Shown here: positions 1 to 5,658 of the stretch, in pieces
Layout of the letters: the number at the start of each line of letters is the position of its first letter
Position numbering within the stretch: position 1 is the stretch's first letter
Assembly (NCBI GenBank): GCA_030593665.1
Contig: JAUVGS010000072.1
Coordinates: forward strand, 1 to 8,200
Reading direction: 5' to 3'
From: Chitinivibrionales bacterium
GTDB lineage: Bacteria > Fibrobacterota > Chitinivibrionia > Chitinivibrionales > JANQEN01
Length of the DNA stretch: 8,200 bases
Notes under the pieces: model-generated
Databases searched by the model: none
What the model was told of the DNA's origin: nothing
What the model saw: only the letters and a program-made list of their open reading frames with translations
Position numbers and translations under genes: made by a program

Positions 1-341
1 TCCATGGAATTATTCTCCCTGTTGTAATGGCTTGGTTTGTCTACACCCATATACAGGCTGTGAAACAGCTCCACGCAGAACTAAAGCCTTTTTTATTAGC
101 ACCTCTCACGGTATATGCTCTCTTCTGTTCTGCGGTTATCGCGATTGCGCTTCTTATTAAGCCTGTTACTATTCCGGTCAGTACCTATGGCGATACGGTG
201 TTTGAAAACGTTCCACGAAGTATCAAATTTATACTATCGGTAAAACAGATGGCGCCTCTTTCAATAGCTGTACCTGCCTTTGTAATACTTTTTGTGGTGT
301 TCTGGTTTATGGGAACTCTTCTGAAAAGGTTTAAACCATGA
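1..341 (+). CDS. cytochrome b (bc1/b6-like) membrane protein, 3' part only
   Basis: The frame is open to the left edge, so this is the C-terminal part of a longer gene; the ATG at 27 is probably internal. The visible residues start HGIILP, and a second His lies exactly 15 residues after the first (codons at 3 and 48). This matches helix D of b6-type cytochrome b, where an H-x3-LP segment and a second His 15 residues on ligate the two b hemes. Two more hydrophobic segments follow (about codons at 87-165 and 255-320), like the start of the C-terminal domain of cytochrome b. The place where a PEWY quinol-site motif would fall reads VPRSIKF, so that motif looks lost. The stop overlaps the next start as ATGA (338-341), which implies translational coupling. 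Its likely role is a membrane electron acceptor for the dehydrogenase encoded next. The helix-D match is seen directly; the role is inferred. Another polytopic membrane protein remains possible. Confidence 0.55.
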   Translation, partial: HGIILPVVMAWFVYTHIQAVKQLHAELKPFLLAPLTVYALFCSAVIAIALLIKPVTIPVSTYGDTVFENVPRSIKFILSVKQMAPLSIAVPAFVILFVVFWFMGTLLKRFKP

Positions 342-871
342 ATCGAAGAGGGTTTTTAGCGGTAATTATTGCGGGAGTAAGTTTCTGGTTCTTCACCCCT
401 TTTCATAAAATCAGAACGCTCTTTAACCGGCTTAAAAAACCGGCAATCCCGGATACCAATGAAATTAAGATTGCTTCGCGTATAGCGGAATATATCTATC
501 CTGAGGATGATACACCGGGAGCACTGACATTAGGGATAGAGAACTTCTTTATAAATCAATTCGGGACACCCTATTATCAGCGCCATATTCCCGCTGTACA
601 GCGCATTACTCGATATCTCGACAGGAAATGTAAGAAAGAACATGCATGCAAATTCCTGACTGTTGATCCGCATATACAAAATCAACTTATTCAGACAATA
701 ACCTCGGCAGAAACAATACAACAGTATCCTGAGATTCAAAGGGATGTTAATGTCCTTGTTGATAGTACCCTTGAAGGCTGTTTTTCCGATCCGACGCATG
801 GGGGAAACAGAGAGAAAAGAGCATGGCAGATTCTGAACGGAACCATCAATGAAGAGTGGTTTTATGTCTGA
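338..871 (+). CDS. gluconate 2-dehydrogenase subunit 3-like small subunit, Tat signal
   Basis: This 177-residue protein has the size usual for the gluconate 2-dehydrogenase subunit 3 family. The N-terminus MNRRGFL followed by a hydrophobic stretch (residues 8-21) is a twin-arginine (Tat) signal or signal anchor. Residues about 53-75 carry the family-type pattern IYPEDDTPGALTLGIENF (P..dtPGA.....I..F). In characterised FAD-dependent sugar dehydrogenases the small subunit binds the GMC subunit, is needed for its maturation, and carries it through the Tat pathway. Here the GMC gene follows at once, overlapping by 8 nt (864-871), and lacks a signal peptide, which fits hitch-hiker export. The start overlaps the upstream cytochrome b-like stop as ATGA. 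No CxxCH heme motif is present. Sequence identity to known members cannot be judged here, but signal, motif and neighbour all agree. Confidence 0.82.
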   Translation: MNRRGFLAVIIAGVSFWFFTPFHKIRTLFNRLKKPAIPDTNEIKIASRIAEYIYPEDDTPGALTLGIENFFINQFGTPYYQRHIPAVQRITRYLDRKCKKEHACKFLTVDPHIQNQLIQTITSAETIQQYPEIQRDVNVLVDSTLEGCFSDPTHGGNREKRAWQILNGTINEEWFYV

Positions 872-2495
872 GGAGAATAGGAAATTTGATGTTTGTATAG
901 TTGGCAGCGGAGCTGGAGGCGCTCCGGCTGCGGCTTTTCTTGCTATGCACGGCTTACGCGTTGCGATTTTGGAACGGGGAGAGAATTATTCAGCGCGGGA
1001 TATCCGCAAAGATGAATTTACCGTATGCAGGAAACCTATGTTTCGTCCGGATCATCAAAAAGGCGTCCGGGAGATTATATATGGCAATGCACCTGCTGTA
1101 ACAGGCAACCATCTCTGGACCGGTACCTGTGTTGGCGGCGGCACACGAGTCATGACCGGTTTATTCTTCCGTATGAAAGAGGAGGATTTTACTCCACGCT
1201 CCTCCTTTGGCGCAGTGGATGGTGCGACCCATCAGGATTGGCCCATATCCTATACCGACCTCGAACCGTACTATGACCAGGTGGAATCCGATATAGGTAT
1301 CAGCGGAGATGCAAAGCCTACACCGGGCCAAAAGAAGCCGTTTCCCTTTCAACCACTGAAAGCCCACCCGGTAAGCAAATTGATTGACAGGGGATGTGAA
1401 ACGTTCGGGTATCATGCATTCCCCACACCGCGAGCCGTTCTTTCTAAAGAGTGGCATGACAGAGGAGAGTGCAGTTATTCAGGGTTCTGTGGCAGTTATG
1501 GCTGTATGACCGGTGCTAAAGGAAGCACACACGAAACCTATATCAGAACAGCTCTGGAAACCGGTAACGTAACCCTGCTCCCACAATACTATGTATATAG
1601 ACTCCAGACTGACGGTAACCGTATCACTAATGCTCATTATTTTGACCCGGATAATATTCCGGGAAAAATAAGTGCACGTATTTTTATTATCGCCTGTAGC
1701 AGTATCGAAACGGCACGATTGCTTCTCAATTCACATAACACAAATTTTCCCAATGGCCTGGCTAATTCTTCCGGGCAGGTAGGAAGAAATCTTACTTTTA
1801 CCATGCCATGCGAGGTTACCGGTTTTTTCCCGAAAGGTATTTTCCCTGAGCCGAAAGATGTGCCTTCACCGTTTGTACAGCGAAGTATTCAGGACTTTCA
1901 TACACTGGACAGTCCGGGTCTGGCCTATAAACGTGGAGGAACTGTTGTCTTTCTCCTGCCGCACCCGAATCCGGTTAACAGGATGATTTCGCTCTCATAC
2001 GATGAACAGGGGAGGAGGATTTGGGGAAGTTGCCTGAAACAGAAAGCCCGTCAGTTTTTCAGTTATAATCATCTGCAATCAGATACTTTTATAGAATTTC
2101 TTCCGAATCCTGAAACTTCTATAGCACTATCGCATACGGTAAGAGATTATTGGGAAATTCCCTCCGCAAAGATTACGATTCGCCCCCACATTGAGAATAT
2201 AAAGGCTTCACAGTTTATTGCGGGCAAAGTAGTGGAACTCTTTCAAACCATGGGGGCGGTTGGCGTTCAGTATACCCCTTCTCCCTTTACAGCAGGAGAA
2301 CTTCAGCATGGTACCTGCCGGTTCGGCCCCGATCCAAAAACCTCAGTACTGGATCCCTATTGCAGGAGCCATGATATCAAAAATCTCTATGTGACTGACA
2401 GCAGTTTTTTGCCCTCGGGAATACCGGTGCCTTCGACTTTTACTATCATGGCTAATTCGTTACGGGTGGCGGATTTTATTTATCAGAATGGCTGA
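864..2495 (+). CDS. GMC-family FAD-dependent oxidoreductase, large subunit
   Basis: This is a 543-residue GMC (glucose-methanol-choline) oxidoreductase. The N-terminal Rossmann FAD motif is GSGAGG at residues 14-19, closed by ILERGE. A GTCVGGGT FAD loop lies near residues 87-94. The C-terminal GMC domain includes HGTCRFGPDP (482-491), then NLYVTDSSFLPSG and TFTIMANSLRVADF. The expected role is FAD-dependent oxidation of an alcohol or sugar-like substrate, with electrons passed to the membrane cytochrome encoded upstream; the substrate is unknown. I chose ATG 864 over ATG 849 because GAAGAG (851-856) sits 7 nt before it and the protein then begins close to the FAD fold. There is no signal peptide, consistent with export together with the small subunit. 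Cys203, Cys209 and Cys214 form a cluster that could bind an Fe-S cluster, as in some FAD sugar dehydrogenases (inference). The usual catalytic His and Asn/His positions look replaced (see findings). The family is certain; activity is not. Confidence 0.93.
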   Translation: MSEENRKFDVCIVGSGAGGAPAAAFLAMHGLRVAILERGENYSARDIRKDEFTVCRKPMFRPDHQKGVREIIYGNAPAVTGNHLWTGTCVGGGTRVMTGLFFRMKEEDFTPRSSFGAVDGATHQDWPISYTDLEPYYDQVESDIGISGDAKPTPGQKKPFPFQPLKAHPVSKLIDRGCETFGYHAFPTPRAVLSKEWHDRGECSYSGFCGSYGCMTGAKGSTHETYIRTALETGNVTLLPQYYVYRLQTDGNRITNAHYFDPDNIPGKISARIFIIACSSIETARLLLNSHNTNFPNGLANSSGQVGRNLTFTMPCEVTGFFPKGIFPEPKDVPSPFVQRSIQDFHTLDSPGLAYKRGGTVVFLLPHPNPVNRMISLSYDEQGRRIWGSCLKQKARQFFSYNHLQSDTFIEFLPNPETSIALSHTVRDYWEIPSAKITIRPHIENIKASQFIAGKVVELFQTMGAVGVQYTPSPFTAGELQHGTCRFGPDPKTSVLDPYCRSHDIKNLYVTDSSFLPSGIPVPSTFTIMANSLRVADFIYQNG

Positions 2496-2536
2496 ATTAA
2501 GAAGAAATAAAAGTTAAAAAATATCGATTATAGTAT

Positions 2537-2585
2537 AGTGGTCTGAAAATTTAGTACAGGAAAAGAATTTATTTTAAGTGGCTCC
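2537..2585 (+). repeat. left terminal inverted repeat of the IS
   Basis: This copy begins AGTGGTCTG and contains ACAGGAAAA at 2556-2564 and AAGTGGCTCC at 2576-2585. All three blocks recur in the reverse complement of 3770-3818 in the same order with near-identical spacing. It is the expected transposase binding end. Confidence 0.8.
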
Positions 2586-2618
2586 AAGAGATATTACACC
2601 AATATTTAAGGAGTCAGA

Positions 2619-2924
2619 ATGAAAAAGAGAAACCGCAGAACCCATGATGACGCTTTTAAAGTCAAGGTAGTATTAGAAGCGATAAAAGAGGAACAGACCC
2701 TGGCAGAACTTGCCGGAAGATTTGAGGTACATCCCAACCAGATAGGCCAATGGCGGAAGCAATTCCTCCAGAACGCTACAAAAGCTTTTTCCGGTGACAA
2801 ATCAGATAAGGACTACATCCAGAAATTGGAAAATGAGAAAGAAGATCTTCACAGGCAAATCGGTGAACAGACAATGGATATCAATTTTCTAAAAAAAAAC
2901 TTAAAAAAATTGGGTCTAATGTGA
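2619..2924 (+). CDS. IS3-family transposase OrfA
   Basis: This 101-residue protein has the usual OrfA length. Residues about 10-50 form the helix-turn-helix seen in IS3 OrfA proteins (DDAFKVKVVLEA, then LAELAGRFEV and IGQWRKQFL), which binds the IS ends. Residues 64-98 form a heptad-like leucine zipper (IQKLENEKEDL onward) for oligomerisation. A good ribosome site AAGGAG (2608-2613) lies 5 nt before the ATG. Near its 3' end two A-rich slippery heptamers are in phase, and the gene ends in a GTGA overlap with orfB. On its own OrfA normally regulates transposition; as the N-terminal part of OrfAB it supplies DNA recognition. The high Lys content of the last 10 codons comes from the slippery A runs. 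Confidence 0.92.
   Translation: MKKRNRRTHDDAFKVKVVLEAIKEEQTLAELAGRFEVHPNQIGQWRKQFLQNATKAFSGDKSDKDYIQKLENEKEDLHRQIGEQTMDINFLKKNLKKLGLM
2894..2909 (+). other. probable programmed -1 frameshift site of the IS
   Basis: In the orfA frame, A_AAA_AAC lies at 2894-2900 and A_AAA_AAA at 2903-2909, both in the X_XXY_YYZ phase needed for -1 slippage. The -1 frame is open from here through the orfB start at 2921, reading KKIGSNVKLTF across the junction, so a slip gives an uninterrupted OrfAB fusion. Programmed -1 frameshifting is how IS3-family elements make the active transposase. I did not identify a clear downstream stimulatory hairpin or pseudoknot. Confidence 0.72.
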
Positions 2925-3760
2925 AACTTACGTTTATAGGTAAAAACGAAGAACTGCCATTGATCCGCCAGTGCAGGTTGCTTTCTTTTCCAAGGAACAA
3001 GCTCTATTATAACCCTCGTATATCAAAGCGGAATCTCGAGCTTATGCACAGGATAGACGAGCTGTATACGGAAGACCCGACACGCGGAACACGGCGTTTA
3101 AGCGGTGCGTTGCTTAGACGCTTTAATCTGAAAGCTGGGCGAGGGAAAGTCCGTCGACTTATGAGGCATATGGGAATTTCGGCCATATATCCCAAAAAAC
3201 GTCTTTCCTGTCCCAACAAGCAGCATAAAATTTACCCATATCTGCTGCGTAACGTTGCTATTACGCATGTTAATCAAGTGTGGAGTACAGATATTACCTA
3301 CATTCGCCTGAAAAACGGATATGTTTACCTGATGGCAATTGTAGACTGGTACAGCCGTTATGTGCTTTCCTGGCGGTTGTCCACCACACTGGATGCCGGT
3401 TTCTGTGTAGATGCCCTCAAGGAAGCCATAGCTGTTTACGGCACACCAGAAATATTTAATACGGATCAGGGTAGTCAGTTTACATGCAATGATTTCATAC
3501 ATGTTTTAAAGGATAATAAAATCAAAATCAGCATGGATGGAAAAGGCCGTGCTTTAGACAATGTGTTTGTGGAACGTCTCTGGAGAACAGTTAAACATGA
3601 AGATGTTTATTTAAAAGAGTACCGGACTGTTAAAGAATGCAAACAGGGTCTTACCCGATTCTTTCACAGGTACAATAACAGACGTGAACATTCGTCTCTT
3701 GACTATTGTTGTCCAGAACAGATATATTTTGGAAAAATAAAGCTCGCAAAAGCGGCTTAA
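2921..3760 (+). CDS. IS3-family transposase OrfB, DDE catalytic domain
   Basis: This 279-residue protein is full length for IS3 OrfB. Residues about 42-90 are the N-terminal helix-turn-helix type region (MHRIDELYTEDP, GTRRLSGALLRR, RRLMRHMGI). The rve-type catalytic core follows, with D124 (STDITYI), D182 (NTDQGSQF) and E218 (FVERLWRT). The 35 residues between the second Asp and the Glu give the DD(35)E spacing typical of IS3. The last part (RYNNRREHSSLDY) is the usual C-terminal signature. The start marked here is GTG, overlapping the orfA stop as GTGA. Independent initiation there is possible, but the active product is more likely an OrfAB fusion made by -1 frameshifting. All catalytic residues are present. 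Confidence 0.94.
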   Translation: MKLTFIGKNEELPLIRQCRLLSFPRNKLYYNPRISKRNLELMHRIDELYTEDPTRGTRRLSGALLRRFNLKAGRGKVRRLMRHMGISAIYPKKRLSCPNKQHKIYPYLLRNVAITHVNQVWSTDITYIRLKNGYVYLMAIVDWYSRYVLSWRLSTTLDAGFCVDALKEAIAVYGTPEIFNTDQGSQFTCNDFIHVLKDNKIKISMDGKGRALDNVFVERLWRTVKHEDVYLKEYRTVKECKQGLTRFFHRYNNRREHSSLDYCCPEQIYFGKIKLAKAA

Positions 3761-3769
3761 CAAAAAACA

Positions 3770-3818
3770 GGAGCCCACTTATGAAAAATCTTTTTCCTGT
3801 TTAAAAAAGTCGACCACT
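3770..3818 (-). repeat. right terminal inverted repeat of the IS
   Basis: Its reverse complement starts AGTGGTCG and contains ACAGGAAAAA and then AAGTGGGCTCC, mirroring the left end with small substitutions and one-base shifts. It begins 9 nt after the orfB stop. Confidence 0.8.
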
Positions 3819-3890
3819 TCAGTTTCAGTTTTATAATAATAAATTCATTAATCTTCAAATTTGTAAATGATTTTTATATTCATTTGCTTG

Positions 3891-4532
3891 TTACACAATA
3901 TTCAACATAGCTTCAGATAAAGAATGCACAACCGGCGCATCACAACTGCTCAATTTCAATTCGCTGTTATGACCGTTACTGATGAGGATTGCATCTATTC
4001 CCAGTTCTTTTGCAACTTCATAATCATGGACAGTATCGCCGATGAGAACAACATCACCCAGTGAAGCACCAAGTTTAGTGAGAAGTATCCTGCCTTCCTC
4101 AACTTTTCCGGAAGCATAGTGGTTATTCAAACCAATGACATGGGTAAAAAAAGAGCGTACTTCGTAATGATCCAACATCTTGATAAGTTCATCTTCAGCA
4201 TAGGCCGATAAAACGGCATTATCACAGCCATACTTGTTGAACTTCTGTAATATTGCCTTTACGCCAAAATGGAGGGAACATTCAAAACGGCGCTGTGTAT
4301 ACTCCCGGATAAAATTCTGTGCAATCGATTCATAGGGCTCTGTGGTGAAATCAAAACCGATGTTTTCATAAAAATCCCTTACCGGAAAATCAAAAAGCCG
4401 TTGATAGGCGTCAAAAGAGATTGGTTCTTTACCAATTTTTTCAAGCTGGCCATTCATGATATCCAGACATAATCGGGTATCGTCAAACAGGGTGCCGTTC
4501 CAGTCCCAGATTATATGCTTATAACGAGCCAT
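3891..4532 (-). CDS. HAD-superfamily hydrolase, phosphoglycolate phosphatase-like
   Basis: This 213-residue protein is of normal length for a HAD subfamily IA phosphatase. Motif I is DWNGTLFDD (nucleophile D10), motif II is VLSAY (S109), motif III is the Lys in SGKVEEG (K143), and motif IV is LIGDTVHDYEVA (D166, D170). The stretch between motifs I and II is the helical cap. The second Asp of the classical DxD is Asn here (N12), as in the recurring DWNGT group. I chose ATG 4532 because motif I then begins at residue 10, as expected; AAGGAG lies 14 nt upstream, which is long. An in-frame ATG at 4616 would add 28 residues without family character and would start at the edge of a repeat. The probable reaction is hydrolysis of a small phosphate ester, substrate unknown. 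The gene stands alone and converges on the IS. Confidence 0.88.
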   Translation of the reverse strand: MARYKHIIWDWNGTLFDDTRLCLDIMNGQLEKIGKEPISFDAYQRLFDFPVRDFYENIGFDFTTEPYESIAQNFIREYTQRRFECSLHFGVKAILQKFNKYGCDNAVLSAYAEDELIKMLDHYEVRSFFTHVIGLNNHYASGKVEEGRILLTKLGASLGDVVLIGDTVHDYEVAKELGIDAILISNGHNSELKLSSCDAPVVHSLSEAMLNIV

Positions 4533-4597
4533 AAAACGATTATCTGCTCCTTTGCAATGCCGGTACTTAACGCTATTATGATAATAAGTGATGTTAA

Positions 4598-4761
4598 ATA
4601 TATCATAACCGTTCACAGGTTCAGGGTTCCCCGTTTAAAGGTTAAAACGCCTTCTTCTTAAAAAAACGTTGCAACGACACTTGCATTTGTAAATATTCAT
4701 TGCAAAAACGCTCTAAACCCTGAATATTGAACCTTTAAACCCGTGAACGGTTACAATATAT
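4598..4761. repeat. composite inverted-repeat element of about 160 bp
   Basis: Outer arms TAACCGTTCAC (4606-4616) and GTGAACGGTTA (4743-4753) are perfect 11-bp inverted copies, extended by ATATAT on both outer sides. Two further perfect inverted pairs lie inside: TTCAGGGTT (4620-4628) with AACCCTGAA (4716-4724), and GTTTAAAGGTT (4633-4643) with AACCTTTAAAC (4730-4740). The inner two pairs are in the same order on both sides, so they cross and cannot both form one simple hairpin. Both arms are made of GAACC-like units spaced 7-8 nt apart. The middle contains the palindrome CGTTGCAACG (4667-4676). It could be a non-autonomous mobile element, a dispersed repeat or a structured RNA; no coding frame is seen. 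Confidence 0.7.
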
Positions 4762-4867
4762 CTTATTGTAGCACCACAGAAATAGAGCATTACTATTCCG
4801 GTAAAAATTTCCTTAATTGAATGCACTCTAAAAACTCTACAACAAAGAAAACCAGCGTTTAAAATGG

Positions 4868-4899
4868 CAGTAGGGGCACAAAATTTTGTGCCCCTACTG
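4868..4899. repeat. perfect 32-bp palindrome
   Basis: The half CAGTAGGGGCACAAAA is followed at once by its exact reverse complement with no spacer, centred between 4883 and 4884. It has a GC-rich outer stem (GTAGGGGCAC) and an AAAATTTT centre. No T-run follows on either strand, so it is a poor intrinsic terminator. Its GTAGGGGC...GCCCCTAC form resembles dispersed palindromic repeats that I recall from several bacterial genomes, but copy number cannot be judged from this window. Confidence 0.85.
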
Positions 4900-5078
4900 T
4901 GCGGAAACGTACTTGAAACACAATATACTGACTTTTAAAGCGCACGCTTATAGAGAATAACGGTTTCGGAATTTTACCATTATATAATTTAGGAAGAGAT
5001 TTTGGTAGACTGGAGATGACATTCAGTTATAGCCTCTATCATAAATTACCTGGGGAACTTCACTGGAATATAAAACTG

Positions 5079-5094
5079 CTAAAATATATTTTAG
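5079..5094. promoter_or_regulatory. 16-bp AT-rich palindrome, possible operator
   Basis: CTAAAATATATTTTAG is a perfect palindrome that ends 93 nt before the exbD-like start, upstream of the TonB-system operon. Position and symmetry suit a dimeric repressor site. It does not match the Fur consensus. The operator role is inference, and an AT-rich palindrome can arise by chance. Confidence 0.3.
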
Positions 5095-5187
5095 TTATGG
5101 CGCTGTTCTTGCTCTACTGTAGATAATTCCGGATAGCTTTACCCCTCAGATATCCATTCAAATTTATTATACGGATAGTAAAAGACT

Positions 5188-5601
5188 ATGTTTGACGATT
5201 TTAGATTTTCCGATCAAGATGATTCGAATGCCGAGATCAATATGGGCCCGCTTATCGATATGGTTTTTATCCTGTTGATATTCTTTATTATTACGACCAA
5301 TTTCAACAGGCAGACCGGTGTTGATGTTTCAAAACCCAAGGCTCAATCGGCTATATCGCAAGGGCAGAAGGTAATGCTCATTGGTATTACCCGTGAGGGC
5401 TCTATTCATGTCTACGGAAGGCAGATCAGTGTCGATAGACTTACGCACCTGGTGCAGCAGGAACTCTCAAAACGTCCGGATATCTCAATTGTCATCGTGT
5501 CGGACAGACAAGCTGAGATAGGTAAAGCCGTAACAGTGATGGATAAATGCGCTCTTGCCGGTGCGAAAAAGGTTTCAATTGCGGCGGATAGACAGGATTG
5601 A
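5188..5601 (+). CDS. ExbD/TolR-family biopolymer transport protein
   Basis: This 137-residue protein has the normal ExbD/TolR length and layout. It has a short cytoplasmic N-terminus, one membrane helix (about residues 21-37), then a periplasmic domain ending VSIAAD. The helix carries the essential proton-pathway Asp as PLIDMVFILLIFFI (D24, equivalent to E. coli ExbD Asp25 or TolR Asp23). With an ExbB/TolQ partner it would use the proton motive force to energise TonB at the outer membrane. No exbB-like gene lies upstream; the candidate partner is the gene cut off at the right edge. The tonB-like gene follows after a short gap, which favours ExbD over TolR. The ribosome site is weak (GGATAG about 12 nt upstream). 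It is the first visible gene of the operon. Confidence 0.92.
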   Translation: MFDDFRFSDQDDSNAEINMGPLIDMVFILLIFFIITTNFNRQTGVDVSKPKAQSAISQGQKVMLIGITREGSIHVYGRQISVDRLTHLVQQELSKRPDISIVIVSDRQAEIGKAVTVMDKCALAGAKKVSIAADRQD

Positions 5602-5658
5602 ATGTAATGACGTTTTATTGCAATCAGACATTTAAACAACGTGTGGAACGAAATCAGT

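Larger units (their letters stand above)
2537..3818 (+). mobile_element. IS3-family insertion sequence, apparently complete
   Basis: A 1282-bp element is bounded by imperfect 49-bp inverted repeats that both begin AGTGGTC at their outer edge and both end in AAGTGG(G)CTCC inside. It holds two overlapping genes in the IS3 arrangement: a small helix-turn-helix/leucine-zipper orfA and a DDE integrase-like orfB in the -1 frame. Neither reading frame is interrupted, so the copy may be functional. It lies 41 bp after the GMC gene stop and 72 bp before the 3' end of the convergent HAD gene, and breaks no visible gene. No clear target-site duplication is seen directly outside the repeats, so the exact outer base of the element is uncertain by a few nt. 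I do not assign an IS3 subgroup. Confidence 0.88.
4533..5187. other. gene-poor intergenic region with inverted repeats
   Basis: About 650 bp between the divergent HAD gene and the exbD-like gene hold no convincing coding sequence. The content I can support is a composite inverted-repeat element, a perfect 32-bp palindrome and a shorter AT-rich palindrome, each listed separately. A TATAAT hexamer at 4983-4988 resembles a -10 box but has no good -35 partner at the right distance. The region must also hold the promoters of both flanking transcription units, which I cannot place exactly. Confidence 0.7.

Noticed and set aside
530..799. Reverse-strand open frame inside the small-subunit gene
   Set aside because: It is wholly contained in a well-supported gene, lacks family features and looks like an antisense shadow. 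Similar frames within the GMC and OrfB genes were dropped for the same reason.
849..863. ATG 849 as the GMC start
   Set aside because: It adds only MKSGF and lacks a ribosome site, whereas 864 is preceded by GAAGAG at a good distance. The two differ by five residues.
3764..3805. Possible terminator hairpin AAACAGGA...TCCTGTTT after orfB
   Set aside because: The stem is only about 7-8 bp with a loop over 20 nt, and A rather than T follows. The symmetry is a by-product of the IS right end.
4533..4616. N-terminal extension of the HAD protein from ATG 4616
   Set aside because: The extra 28 residues match nothing in HAD enzymes and would begin inside the inverted-repeat element; ATG 4532 puts motif I at the normal distance.
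4606..4753. CRISPR-like array reading of the GAACC-type repeats
   Set aside because: The units are 7-8 nt apart, degenerate and inverted between arms. There are no equal-length direct repeats with unique spacers and no cas genes.
5016..5126. A 36-codon frame starting MTFSYSLYHK and ending in a hydrophobic stretch
   Set aside because: It has no usable ribosome site (GGAG abuts the ATG), overlaps the AT-rich palindrome and resembles no family I know. Its frame is open upstream without a start, so it could be a chance frame or a remnant; not strong enough to call.
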